64,000 nucleotides of DNA from Bacteroidaceae bacterium (GTDB taxonomy: Bacteria; Bacteroidota; Bacteroidia; Bacteroidales; Bacteroidaceae): positions 62,001-126,000 of the forward strand of contig JAFSKR010000069.1 of the NCBI GenBank assembly GCA_017448825.1. The letters are read 5' to 3'. Positions 1 through 8,115 of this stretch are shown piece by piece (positions within the stretch are counted from its first letter, which is position 1; each line of letters begins with the position of its first letter). The translations under genes and the position numbers were made by a program. The notes under the pieces were generated by a model. It was not told the DNA's origin and ran no database searches. It was given only the letters and a program-made list of their open reading frames with translations.

Positions 1-545
1 ACCCCCTCCGAGCAACGTCCCCCCTGCAAAAGCACCGCCTCAGGACCCATTGACAGCAACTCCCTTGCCGTCGCCAGCATATCCTCCACACCCTCCACCT
101 CACGCCCCAGCATCATCGGCACCTCGGCACACTTCAGCGTCAACACCTTCACACGCGGCAACAAAACACCCTTCATCACCGCTACAGCACCCTCGTCCGC
201 CAGCCTCTCTCCACGCGACGACACCAAACCAGGGTCAAAGACCACACGGCTGCACCCCGCCACCTCCTTCGCCAGCGCACGGATGCACCCCACACTCCTC
301 ACCATACCCACCTTCATGGCGCGAGGCAGCACATCGTCCATGATAGCACGCAGCTGACCCACCACAATCTCGTCAGGCAACGTGTGCATCGCATGAACAC
401 CCTGCGAGTTCTGCACCGTCACCGCTGTCACCACACTCAGCGCATAGCCACCCAGCGCCGCAATCGTCCGAATGTCAGCCTGCACACCCGCGCCACCCGT
501 GCTGTCCGAACCCGTCACCGTTAAAATCGGAACCATCTCCTTCAT
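1..545 (-). CDS. thiD: Hydroxymethylpyrimidine/phosphomethylpyrimidine kinase ThiD, 3' end cut off by the window
   Basis: The reverse strand reads from ATG at 545 as MKEMVPILTVTGSD, followed by STGGAGVQADI and the stretch ALGGYALSVVTAVTVQNSQG. This is the N-terminal signature of the ribokinase-fold HMP-P kinase ThiD, which phosphorylates the pyrimidine precursor of thiamine in the cytosol. The frame stays open to base 1, giving about 181 of the usual 260-280 residues, so the C-terminal part with the anion hole and catalytic Asp lies outside the window. The PMKVGM-like segment (here RAMKVGMVRS) is visible. A weak promoter candidate on the minus strand is TTACTTTG at 572-579, one base off consensus. 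No TPP riboswitch was recognised in front of it. The identity is clear from the N-terminal half. A PdxK-type kinase is a less likely alternative. Confidence 0.88.
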   Translation of the reverse strand, partial: MKEMVPILTVTGSDSTGGAGVQADIRTIAALGGYALSVVTAVTVQNSQGVHAMHTLPDEIVVGQLRAIMDDVLPRAMKVGMVRSVGCIRALAKEVAGCSRVVFDPGLVSSRGERLADEGAVAVMKGVLLPRVKVLTLKCAEVPMMLGREVEGVEDMLATARELLSMGPEAVLLQGGRCSEG

Positions 546-697
546 AAATCCCACTTTATATTATACAAGTGCAAAGTAACGAAAAAAAATGATACGATTC
601 CCCAAAAAAGTTCCGATTTATTCAAAATATGGTTACAAAACAACAAACACGCCCCATCACTCCTACCCCTCATAGACAAAACCCATCATGTACACCG

Positions 698-748
698 TGT
701 GCGCACACAAATCACCCTTTCAAGAGTTGTGCACGCACACAACTCTTG
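698..748. promoter_or_regulatory. Two adjacent palindromes in the spacer upstream of thiD
   Basis: Bases 698-707 are a perfect 10-base palindrome (TGTGCGCACA). Bases 721-731 (CAAGAGTTGTG) are repeated in inverse at 738-748 around a 6-base loop. Both share a TGTGC/GCACA core, so they could be two operator sites or a hairpin. No T-run follows, which argues against a simple terminator. Function is inferred only. Confidence 0.4.
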
Positions 749-820
749 ATATTTATCAAAATATGATGGCCTTTTTGAAGAAATCTCACTTTTCATGAAG
801 TTCACCCTCAAAAAAGGACG

Positions 821-1112
821 TAACTTTGCAGCGTCAAACAAAAGAACAGCAGAAAAACGAATCAACATATCAAAAGGCAGGATGCAGCCCACAAGACACA
901 CGTCAGAAAAAAGCATCAACAAAACAGCAAAAAGTTCTCAAGAAGATTAGAACAGGTAAAAGATTCATTTTACATGGGAAAACATCCCATTCATGGTACA
1001 AGAAAAGACATAGGTTATACAATAGGTTTTAGGTTAGTAAAAAGATTTAGGTTCATTTTTGGTAAAAAGATGACAAAGAAAGTGAAGTCCGTGAGGATTT
1101 CACTTTCTTTGT
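821..1112 (+). ncRNA. Candidate terminated leader or small RNA, about 280 nt
   Basis: A good -7 box (TAACTTTG, 821-828) is followed by about 250 bases of purine-rich DNA with no convincing ORF and then a very strong hairpin at 1073-1112. A 68-codon frame begins inside the -7 box and has no ribosome site, so a protein is unlikely. The transcript would end well before the next promoter at 1400 and the next gene at 1555. This suggests an independent small RNA or an attenuated leader. It was not matched to a known RNA family. Confidence 0.4.
1073..1112 (+). terminator. Strong hairpin, likely intrinsic terminator
   Basis: A 14-base perfect inverted repeat (1073-1086 ACAAAGAAAGTGAA; 1099-1112) encloses a 12-base loop. 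The 3' arm is itself T-rich (CACTTTCTTT). It would end the transcript starting near 835. Confidence 0.6.
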
Positions 1113-1236
1113 CCGTAAGCAAAACCACTCCACACAGTCCCCATCATCAACACCCACACCCCCCGCCTCGACCACAACATAGCCGAGATTGTAGTTATGG
1201 AAGAGAGGAAAGACATAAAGAGAAGTCAAAGCAAAA

Positions 1237-1304
1237 TTCCCATAGGGGGAAGAGCAACTTTCCATGAGGGGGAAAAGCCATTTTCCATAGGGCAACGAAC
1301 GACG
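1237..1304. repeat. Three degenerate 22-23-base units
   Basis: The core TTCCCATAGGGGGAA / TTTCCATGAGGGGGAAA / TTTCCATAGGGCAAC recurs with its CCAT at 1240, 1262 and 1285, steps of 22 and 23. A further stray TTTTCCATAGG lies at 1360-1370. The array sits in the spacer before the gene at 1555, upstream of its promoter. The period matches the other intergenic arrays in the window. Confidence 0.55.
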
Positions 1305-1399
1305 AGAATACATAAAACACACATTTCCAGATTGTTCCGTATGAGCAAGAGAGACAATCTTTTCCATAGGCCAACAATACAAAATGTAGAAAAAAGTCG

Positions 1400-1407
1400 T
1401 AACTTTG
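1400..1407 (+). promoter_or_regulatory. Bacteroidetes -7 box for the gene at 1555
   Basis: TAACTTTG fits the TAnnTTTG consensus and is followed by CAACCG. No clear -33 TTTG is seen about 20 bases upstream. It would give a leader of about 140 bases. Confidence 0.55.
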
Positions 1408-1554
1408 CAACCGAAAACAGATTGAAAACAAGCATCCGTTCGGGACACGAACGTAATCGCAACCGAAATCAACTGGAAGACCAAAAACAATAACCCGTGT
1501 CGGAATCGACACTCCAAAACCGACATTCCCAAAACCGAAACCCAGACAGAAACA

Positions 1555-3018
1555 ATGAAGACACTCAAACTGACAGGATGGATGTTGATGCTTGTCGTTT
1601 TCCTCGCCTGCGGAAATAGGCTCGGAAACAGGCAGGAACATGACCCCCACACGATGTGTGCGAAAGAGTATCTCGAGGCAGGTGAAGCTGCACTGGAGAC
1701 TGACAGCGTGCTGCAAGGAGAAACACTGCTGCGGAAAGCCATCGGCATGGCGGAACAGGAGCACGATTGGCACACCTGCTACATCGCCTGCCAACGCTTG
1801 GCGCAATCGCTCTCGTGGAGCAACACCGAAGAGGCACTACGGCTGGCGAAACAAGCGGTGAAAGTGTTTGAGGAACACCCCGACGATGAACGCAACCACA
1901 TTATATTATTAGACTTTGCCGGAACGTATGCCTCACAACTCGCCTACAATTCCGATGACGACTACACCGAGGCACTTGTCCTCACACAACGGGCATACAA
2001 GTTGGCAGCGAAGGAACAGCAACCAGACCTGATGTGCCAAACACTCACCAGCCTTGCCAACATCCATTGGGCGATGGAAGATTATGGACAAGCACTCCAT
2101 GAGGCACGCGAGGCCGAACGGCTACCCACTCCCGAACTGCTGCAAGGCACCCTGCAAGTGCTGGCACGATGTTATCTGAGTTGCGACTCCCTGAAACAAG
2201 CCGAAGCCACCTATCGTCGCATGGAACCAGGTGATGACATCCATGCCGCCTACATCGTGCAGAGCAACTTGGCGAAAATCGCCGTACGTCGTCTCGCCCC
2301 CGAAGAAGCAGAAGAAGCCATTGACTCTGCCTTTGAGGAAGCCGAAGGGTTCTACTTCAAGGCACTCGAACAGAAAGATGCCTACTACCAAGCCGCCTTG
2401 CAGCAGGAGCGGGAGAATGAGCGACTGGCGTACACAGCAGCTCTGCATCGGCGCACGTTCATCGGTCTCGTTGTTGCCTTTGCCATCCTGTTGACAGCAG
2501 CCGTGTGGGTGCTACGCTACCGTCTGCGGTTGGTGCGTCAGCAGCGTACCTACGAAACGGCTCAACATGAACTGGAGAAGCAACACTTGCTACAAGAAAC
2601 AGCGCGTCACAGGCAACAGCTGAATCAAGCACAGGAGGTAGTGAGATTCCTCCAGAACTTCATCCTGCAACGTTCGGAGGTAGTTCGAAAGCTAAACGAA
2701 AGCACCCATCGTCACATCAGCCTCAACCCGAAAGAGTGGGCAGACGTGGAGCGCACGCTCAATGCCATCGACGGCAACCGCTTTGCCCTGCTGCGTGAGC
2801 AATTCCCCATGCTGAAGGAGGAAGACGTGCAGCTCTGCATCCTCACCCGTCTGCAACTCTCCAACCGCTCCATCGGCAACATCTATGGACTCACCATCTC
2901 CGCCGTTCAGCACCGTAAGCTGAAACTGAAAAAGGATATCTTCGGCGAGACCGACCCTGACGTGACGCTGGAACAAGTTTTGAATAACCAGAACGCTCAA
3001 ACAGACAAAAATCAATAA
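1555..3018 (+). CDS. Membrane-bound TPR-containing transcriptional regulator (lipoprotein-type signal, LuxR-like C-terminal HTH)
   Basis: 487 residues. The N-terminus is a short basic and hydrophobic signal ending in a lipobox-like FLAC-G (Cys about residue 19). Residues about 35-290 are helical TPR-like repeats rich in Ala, Glu and Tyr. A membrane segment lies at about 301-321 (FIGLVVAFAILLTAAVWVL), followed by a coiled coil (about 325-385). The C-terminus (about 425-470) carries a helix-turn-helix-like block with LTRLQLSNRSIGNIYGLT and ISAVQHRKLKLK, like LuxR-type DNA-binding helices. Bacteroidales have many such one-piece sensors with periplasmic TPRs and a cytoplasmic DNA-binding tail. 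A cleaved lipoprotein N-terminus and an internal membrane segment together would place the TPRs in the periplasm (inference). The next gene starts 12 bases after the stop, so the two are probably co-transcribed and the regulator may act on its own operon. Ligand unknown. Confidence 0.75.
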   Translation: MKTLKLTGWMLMLVVFLACGNRLGNRQEHDPHTMCAKEYLEAGEAALETDSVLQGETLLRKAIGMAEQEHDWHTCYIACQRLAQSLSWSNTEEALRLAKQAVKVFEEHPDDERNHIILLDFAGTYASQLAYNSDDDYTEALVLTQRAYKLAAKEQQPDLMCQTLTSLANIHWAMEDYGQALHEAREAERLPTPELLQGTLQVLARCYLSCDSLKQAEATYRRMEPGDDIHAAYIVQSNLAKIAVRRLAPEEAEEAIDSAFEEAEGFYFKALEQKDAYYQAALQQERENERLAYTAALHRRTFIGLVVAFAILLTAAVWVLRYRLRLVRQQRTYETAQHELEKQHLLQETARHRQQLNQAQEVVRFLQNFILQRSEVVRKLNESTHRHISLNPKEWADVERTLNAIDGNRFALLREQFPMLKEEDVQLCILTRLQLSNRSIGNIYGLTISAVQHRKLKLKKDIFGETDPDVTLEQVLNNQNAQTDKNQ

Positions 3019-3030
3019 CCCATAACACAC

Positions 3031-4851
3031 ATGAAGAGAAATCCAGCCAGACTGCACCATCACAGCCAAGCCGCAAGAAGGATGAATGGAGGTTGTTGCC
3101 AGAAAAGAAGAACCATCCCCCTGTGCCTGATGCTACTGACAGCCCACATCGGCACACAAGCAGCAGCGACCGACAGCCTACAAACCGACACCCTGTTGGT
3201 TGACTGGTACGTGTCGCCCCAACCAACAAACATACAACTCCCAACGTTCGGTGAGGCAGTCAATTCGCTTCTCACAAATTTGTTGCCACCCGAATCTGAT
3301 GGGGAGAACACAAAAGACTACAGCGAAGCTGCATTCATCCAGATAGACGAGCCAGCATTTGCTTGGGTCAACATCACAGGACAGAGCACCCTGCCCCAAA
3401 GCAAAACAGATGTACGACAGGTGTGGGTCGAAGTGTACGACGACCAAGGGAACCATTTCAAGAAACGCGCCTTGCTCAAAGGGCAGGGAGGCTGGTCGCT
3501 GAAGTTTCCCAAGCGGAACTTCGCATGTCAGTTCTGCGAGGGCGACTGGACTGCTGCCACCACCCCCGACATCCGCATCGGCAAGTGGGTGAAGCAAGAT
3601 GCTTTCCACTTCAAAGCCTTTTACACAGACTTCTGCCGAGGCATCGGGGAGATAAGCTATAAGCTCTTCGAGCACATCGTAGCTGACCGCGCACCCTATT
3701 GGGAACGTGGCGGTTATGCAGAATCTTCAAAGCGGGCTCGCTGTTTTCCCGACGGATTCCCCTGTGCCATCTATCTCGACGGTAAGTTTTACGGCCTTTT
3801 CGCATGGCAACTGAAGAAAAGCCGCAAGAACATGAACATGAAGAAGACCGAAGAACTTCACATCCATCTGGACGGCAACCTGAACAACTCCAGCCTGTTC
3901 AGAGGCACCGTTACATGGAGCCAATTTGACGTACAACATCCTAAAGAACCTTACTACACTGACAAGACGAAAGCCGCCATTCGCCAACTGAGCCAATACC
4001 ATGCAGAACTGACCGCCCTTGAAGCCAGCGGTGCCGACAGCACAGCCCTCAAGACGGCATTCGAGCAGCGATTTGACATCGCCAGCCTGCTGGATTACGA
4101 CGTCTTCCACAATTTCGTATGCAACGGAGACGGTTCCCTAAAGAACTGGCAATGGTTCACCTACGACGGACGAAAATGGATGGTGACACCCTACGATTTA
4201 GACCAGACATTCGGACTCAACCTATATGGCGTGGTGCGACCTGCCGTATGGGAGCACGAACCACTGACCGAAGGGCCCTTCTACTGGATAGACCGCTATT
4301 ACCAAAAGGAACTGCGCCAACGCTATGCTGAGCTGAGACAGAACGGAACACTCACATTAGCCACCATTCTGCCCATCATGGAAGACTGGTACAACCGAAT
4401 TGGCAACCAGTTCTACAACCAAGAAAAAGTCAAATGGCCTGATAGTCCTTGCTATGGCGATGCCATCTGCAACACGGGGTGGCAGCCATTCCCCGATTGG
4501 AGCCAATACAAGACCGCTCCAACCTACAGCGCAACAATGAGCTACGGCCCTGGCGATGTCTGCAAGCTTGAAGGCCGCTTGTGGGAGGCCACCCAGTCCA
4601 TCAAGGGTACACGTCCCTACATACGCAACTCGCAGCTCGATTCCCTCGGGCGATTGGAACGCTGGGTGTCTGAACGCATCACCTACTTGGATGGGCAATA
4701 CAAACTGCAACTTCCTCCCAATCACATTCCCAACAGGAAAACCTCCCAACCATCCGATAACACGACCTACTACAATCTGCAAGGCCAACCCGTCGGTACA
4801 CCCACCAAAGGCATCTACATCCGAGGCGGGAAAAAAGTGCTGGTAAGATAA
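3031..4851 (+). CDS. CotH-family secreted protein with C-terminal GKKVLVR tail
   Basis: 606 residues. A long basic n-region precedes a hydrophobic stretch (IPLCLMLLTAHIGTQAAA), consistent with a signal peptide. An internal Met at residue 18 (base 3082) is an alternative start. Residues about 115-420 match the CotH kinase-like fold: VWVEVYDDQGNHFKKRALLKGQGG, KRNFACQF, FHNFVCNGDGSLKNW and KWMVTPYDLDQTFGLN (about 380-396), where DLDQ is the conserved acidic motif of the family. A WQPFPDW...GDVCKLEGRLWEA segment (about 480-515) resembles a small carbohydrate-binding module of the CBM5/12 type. The tail YYNLQGQPVG..TKGIYIRGGKKVLVR looks like the last strand of a Bacteroidetes secretion (T9SS type A-like) domain. 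CotH proteins phosphorylate or bind surface proteins in spores. The role in Bacteroidetes is not established. It follows the regulator by 12 bases. Confidence 0.85.
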   Translation: MKRNPARLHHHSQAARRMNGGCCQKRRTIPLCLMLLTAHIGTQAAATDSLQTDTLLVDWYVSPQPTNIQLPTFGEAVNSLLTNLLPPESDGENTKDYSEAAFIQIDEPAFAWVNITGQSTLPQSKTDVRQVWVEVYDDQGNHFKKRALLKGQGGWSLKFPKRNFACQFCEGDWTAATTPDIRIGKWVKQDAFHFKAFYTDFCRGIGEISYKLFEHIVADRAPYWERGGYAESSKRARCFPDGFPCAIYLDGKFYGLFAWQLKKSRKNMNMKKTEELHIHLDGNLNNSSLFRGTVTWSQFDVQHPKEPYYTDKTKAAIRQLSQYHAELTALEASGADSTALKTAFEQRFDIASLLDYDVFHNFVCNGDGSLKNWQWFTYDGRKWMVTPYDLDQTFGLNLYGVVRPAVWEHEPLTEGPFYWIDRYYQKELRQRYAELRQNGTLTLATILPIMEDWYNRIGNQFYNQEKVKWPDSPCYGDAICNTGWQPFPDWSQYKTAPTYSATMSYGPGDVCKLEGRLWEATQSIKGTRPYIRNSQLDSLGRLERWVSERITYLDGQYKLQLPPNHIPNRKTSQPSDNTTYYNLQGQPVGTPTKGIYIRGGKKVLVR

Positions 4852-4915
4852 AGGGGCATCACTTCAAGAATCGTCAACTCAGAAAAAATCAATAACCTTC
4901 AAAAAACATAAAGAC

Positions 4916-6982
4916 ATGAAAAAGATTTACTTAACAATGGTACTTTGCCTATTTGCCTTTGGCGGATGGGCACAAGAGGAGACAAACTTCCACCCTTTTA
5001 TTGAGAACAACAAGACATGGAATTTGTTTGGTGCCAACTTTGGTGGTTACACTTGGAAAACTTCTTTCTTTTTTACAGATGCCATTAAAACCTTAGATAA
5101 TGGGGTGACATACCAAGTCATGTACAGAAAGGAGCACGATGGAGAAGCTTCTGAAGTTGCCCTCCTCCGAGAAGACGATGGGCGTGTGTATTTTCGCAAC
5201 CCCAACCTTGAAAAAGAATCGGATGAGCAACTGATTTACGATTTCACGTTGAAGGAAGGAGACACATTCGAGTTGTTCATCCCCGATGATAACAGCACAC
5301 ATACCTGTGAAGTAGTCAAAGTGGGACAGATAGAAATAGGTGGAGAAACCTATAAAACTATCACCTATCATTTTGGTGTCGTGTACGAAGACGGCATAGA
5401 GGGTGAAGTCTTTGAACATACATGGATTGAAGGTATTGGTAGTTCGGAAGGTCCTTTATCCTATGCCCCCATCATTAACCCCATTTCTATGGTAGAGATG
5501 TTGACCTATGTGGGCAGCGATTCTTTTTCCTATACAAAGTCTTTCGATTATGTATGGGTAGGATGGCGAGGTCGGCCACTACTAAAAGGAGAAGACCATA
5601 CGGCAGAAGTTCCCGAAGAACAATGGGGACGTGACGACCTGCACTACGAGTTCCTGCCTGGAGACCCTTGGGGCTATGATAAAGACACGCTGCATGTGTA
5701 TGGCAAGATGTGGTTGCCATGTGGAGGGGATTGCTACGTCTATTGCATTGACGATTACAAGAGTCATGAAATCAGCCTGGAGGTGGAATACCCAGGAGAA
5801 GCCACCACTTGCATGGGATTTTACTCCATTGTTGACCTCTACTTCCCCTTCTTCAGTGCCACCAGCGGTGTTCAATATACCATAACGGATTCGGAAGGAA
5901 CGCATAAGATTGGCATCAAAGGAAAGGAGATTGCAGAATACCGCCCATTCATCGAGGACGGAAAGGTGTGGACGGTGAAATACCCAACAGATGTTGACGG
6001 TCTTTATTATCTTATACATTACTACTTTACCAACGACGACGTAGTGGACGGGAAGCCATGCAAGCGAATGTTTGGCCAATATGATTATAAAGCCATTTTA
6101 GAAGCAGGATACGGTGCTCCTGCAACCTCTGGAGGGGATATAGGATGTTTTTACGAAGAAGGGAAACGTGTCTATTATATACAACCCAACAAGAATACGC
6201 CCGTCCTGCTGTATGACTTCGGGGCAGAAGCTGGAGATACCATCTACGCATTTTGTGGGAATGACTGGAAGACCGCCCCTTTTGTGATTGACCATAGAAT
6301 GTCAGAAAATACCGAAAGTTTCAAAGGAACCTCTACAATAGTGCGGAGATTACCCTATGGCGACGAACTTGTCATATACGAACCTGAAACTTGGATGGAA
6401 GGCGTTGGAGGAAAGAAGCCTTCTGTATCGCTCTCTGATTTTGAAGACGATTATTATCTCATGGCTTGCACTGTGGGCGACGAAGTCCTCTACAAGCACC
6501 AGGAATGGAACCTTAACAACGACACGGAAGGCAAGAAGCGCGTCGATTTCACTCATGTGGTGAAGACACAACCCAAGTCGCCACAGAGAAAGGTGAAAGA
6601 GACAGAAACGGAACAGGTGTCGGGCGAATACAATGCCTCGCAACTGATGATTGACCTCGGCACCCTGCATGGTCGCTATGCAGTCACCATCACCGACAAA
6701 ACCTGTCAAACGGTTTATCAAAAGGAGGTACAAACCAACAGCGTAGTGGCACTGGACATCGACATCTCCGCCTATGCCAACAGCAACTACACCATTACGT
6801 TGGAGAATCCCGACGAAATCTTCACAGGCACCTTCAGCACCTCCGAAACCGATGCCATCCACACCCACACGACTCCTGACAAGACGGACAAAACTTGGTA
6901 CGACCTCACGGGACGTCCCGTCAAAGGACAGCCACAGCGAGGCATTTACCTCCGAGAGGGACAAAAGGTGTTGGTGCGATAG
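4916..6982 (+). CDS. Secreted protein of unknown function with two copies of one module and a GKKVLVR-like tail
   Basis: 688 residues. A clear signal peptide (MKKIYLTMVLCLFAFGGWAQ) is followed by two related modules of roughly 200 residues. The first begins HPFIENNKTWNL (about 25) and the second YRPFIEDGKVWTV (about 342). Both contain a Y(F/Y)..N.. LLYDF..GDT block and a TWIEGIG / TWMEGVG block. A linker rich in Lys, Glu and Thr (about 545-570) leads to a beta-sandwich-like end with WYDLTGRPVKG..RGIYLREGQKVLVR. The tail is shared with the CotH protein upstream and, in weaker form, with the GH30 enzyme. The gene follows CotH by 64 bases and is probably in the same transcript. The first 1.4 kb appears more A/T-rich at third positions than its neighbours (impression, not counted). 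No enzymatic motif was recognised. A surface or extracellular location is inferred. Confidence 0.8.
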   Translation: MKKIYLTMVLCLFAFGGWAQEETNFHPFIENNKTWNLFGANFGGYTWKTSFFFTDAIKTLDNGVTYQVMYRKEHDGEASEVALLREDDGRVYFRNPNLEKESDEQLIYDFTLKEGDTFELFIPDDNSTHTCEVVKVGQIEIGGETYKTITYHFGVVYEDGIEGEVFEHTWIEGIGSSEGPLSYAPIINPISMVEMLTYVGSDSFSYTKSFDYVWVGWRGRPLLKGEDHTAEVPEEQWGRDDLHYEFLPGDPWGYDKDTLHVYGKMWLPCGGDCYVYCIDDYKSHEISLEVEYPGEATTCMGFYSIVDLYFPFFSATSGVQYTITDSEGTHKIGIKGKEIAEYRPFIEDGKVWTVKYPTDVDGLYYLIHYYFTNDDVVDGKPCKRMFGQYDYKAILEAGYGAPATSGGDIGCFYEEGKRVYYIQPNKNTPVLLYDFGAEAGDTIYAFCGNDWKTAPFVIDHRMSENTESFKGTSTIVRRLPYGDELVIYEPETWMEGVGGKKPSVSLSDFEDDYYLMACTVGDEVLYKHQEWNLNNDTEGKKRVDFTHVVKTQPKSPQRKVKETETEQVSGEYNASQLMIDLGTLHGRYAVTITDKTCQTVYQKEVQTNSVVALDIDISAYANSNYTITLENPDEIFTGTFSTSETDAIHTHTTPDKTDKTWYDLTGRPVKGQPQRGIYLREGQKVLVR

Positions 6983-7024
6983 GGCTTCCCCACCATCACA
7001 AATTCTGACTCAAAAACACCCCAA

Positions 7025-7096
7025 AATCGACGTGGGGCACATCGGTCGACCGACGTGCCCCACGTCGCCTTACCGATGTGCCCCACGTCGATTCAG
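7025..7096. repeat. 23-base array that is also a 22-base inverted repeat
   Basis: Bases 7025-7046 are the exact inverse of 7072-7093 (22 bases, perfect). A middle copy CGACGTGCCCCACGTCG at 7051-7067 is itself a 7-3-7 palindrome and can also pair with the left arm. Units start at 7028, 7051 and 7074, exactly 23 bases apart. The spacer (6983-7284) otherwise holds only A/T-rich DNA and the promoter below. It may act as terminator of the 1555-6982 run, though only weak T-runs follow. Confidence 0.7.
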
Positions 7097-7243
7097 AGGT
7101 GATGAGCGCACGTCTTTTCCTTATCACATATAAAAATTAAAAACTAAAACTATAAACTAAAGTCCCCTATCTTCCTATATCTACTTGACATACGAAACTT
7201 AAAATTTTATCTTCTCTTTTTACTCGGTTTATGATTTTTTTAC

Positions 7244-7251
7244 TACCTTTG
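7244..7251 (+). promoter_or_regulatory. -7 box for the cyclophilin gene
   Basis: TACCTTTG matches TAnnTTTG, 33 bases before the ATG at 7285. The upstream region is T-rich and no exact -33 box was found. Confidence 0.6.
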
Positions 7252-7284
7252 CGAAAATTTTACCAATAAGTTAGAAAGGGAACT

Positions 7285-8115
7285 ATGAAGAGGTATTTTG
7301 CGACGGTGCTGTGGGCTTGCTGCCTAATGTGCTTAGGCTGCACGAGCCAGAACGCTGAGAGGGAAACGGAGGTGGTGCTGGAGACTTCGGTGGGAGAGAT
7401 TCGCCTGAAGTTGTACAACGATACGCCTGGACACAGGGACAATTTTGTGCGGAACGTGAGGGAGGGCTTGTACACGGGGGTGACGTTTCACCGTGTCATC
7501 CGCAACTTCATGATTCAGACGGGCGACCCTGCCACGCGTCCCGAAGGGTATGAGGCCAAACTGACTGCGGAGGGCGACACCATCGCTGAACGGATTCCGG
7601 CTGAGGTGGTGTGGCCAAGGCATTTCCATGTGCGTGGGGTGCTGGCTGCCGCTCGCGATGGGGATGATGAGAACCCGAAGCGGATGAGTGACAGGTTCCA
7701 GTTCTATATCGTGACCGGCAAGGTGCAGCAAGAGGGTGACATGGACAACATGGAAACTGCCCGTGAACAGCGGGATGCGGAGCTGCTGTTCGTGCAGAAA
7801 CAGCTGAAGAACAAGGAAAAACTGGATGCCCTGCGTGCTGCTCGCGACCGCGACGGAGTGAGCGATCTGTTGGAGAAGTTGCAGGATGAGGCACGATGGG
7901 AGGTGTCGGAAAATCCACCCATCGTCTATCCGAAAGAATTGAGGAAGGCGTACAGGATTCATGGTGGTGCTCCTTGGCTGGACAACGAATACACCGTGTT
8001 TGGCGAGGTGGTGAAGGGCATGGATGTGGTGGAGGCTATCCAAAAGGTGAAGACGAATGCGAATGATGTGCCGCTGAAGGACATCAGGATTGTGGGGGCG
8101 TATGTGGTTGAATAG
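7285..8115 (+). CDS. Cyclophilin-type peptidylprolyl isomerase, lipoprotein
   Basis: 276 residues. The signal ends in a lipobox (CLGC, Cys about 19), so the mature protein is probably tethered in the periplasm or outer membrane. Residues about 28-146 carry the cyclophilin core: TSVGEIRLKLYNDTPGHRDNF, GVTFHRVIRNFMIQTGDP and RFQFYIV. Residues about 147-222 are a charged helical insertion (ETAREQRDAELLFVQKQLKNKEK) that splits the fold. The core resumes with GGAPWLDNEYTVFGEVVKGMDVVEAI. It catalyses cis-trans isomerisation of prolyl bonds in exported proteins. The insertion is common in Bacteroidetes lipoprotein cyclophilins. The next gene starts inside its last codons, so translation may be coupled. 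Confidence 0.9.
   Translation: MKRYFATVLWACCLMCLGCTSQNAERETEVVLETSVGEIRLKLYNDTPGHRDNFVRNVREGLYTGVTFHRVIRNFMIQTGDPATRPEGYEAKLTAEGDTIAERIPAEVVWPRHFHVRGVLAAARDGDDENPKRMSDRFQFYIVTGKVQQEGDMDNMETAREQRDAELLFVQKQLKNKEKLDALRAARDRDGVSDLLEKLQDEARWEVSENPPIVYPKELRKAYRIHGGAPWLDNEYTVFGEVVKGMDVVEAIQKVKTNANDVPLKDIRIVGAYVVE

Noticed and set aside
50..343. 97-codon Pro/His-rich plus-strand frame
   Set aside because: Its composition is the reverse shadow of thiD, which matches a known family on the other strand.
826..1032. 68-codon frame after the -7 box at 821
   Set aside because: It begins inside the -7 box, has no ribosome site and a Lys/Gln-rich content typical of A/T-rich non-coding DNA.
1053..1806. Minus-strand frames of 203-240 codons
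   Set aside because: They cover the -7 box, the repeats and the start of the plus-strand regulator gene, and show no family signature.
8090..8101. TTG start for the M16 peptidase at 8090
   Set aside because: The ATG at 8102 gives the usual N-terminus, and nothing is gained from the 4 extra residues.
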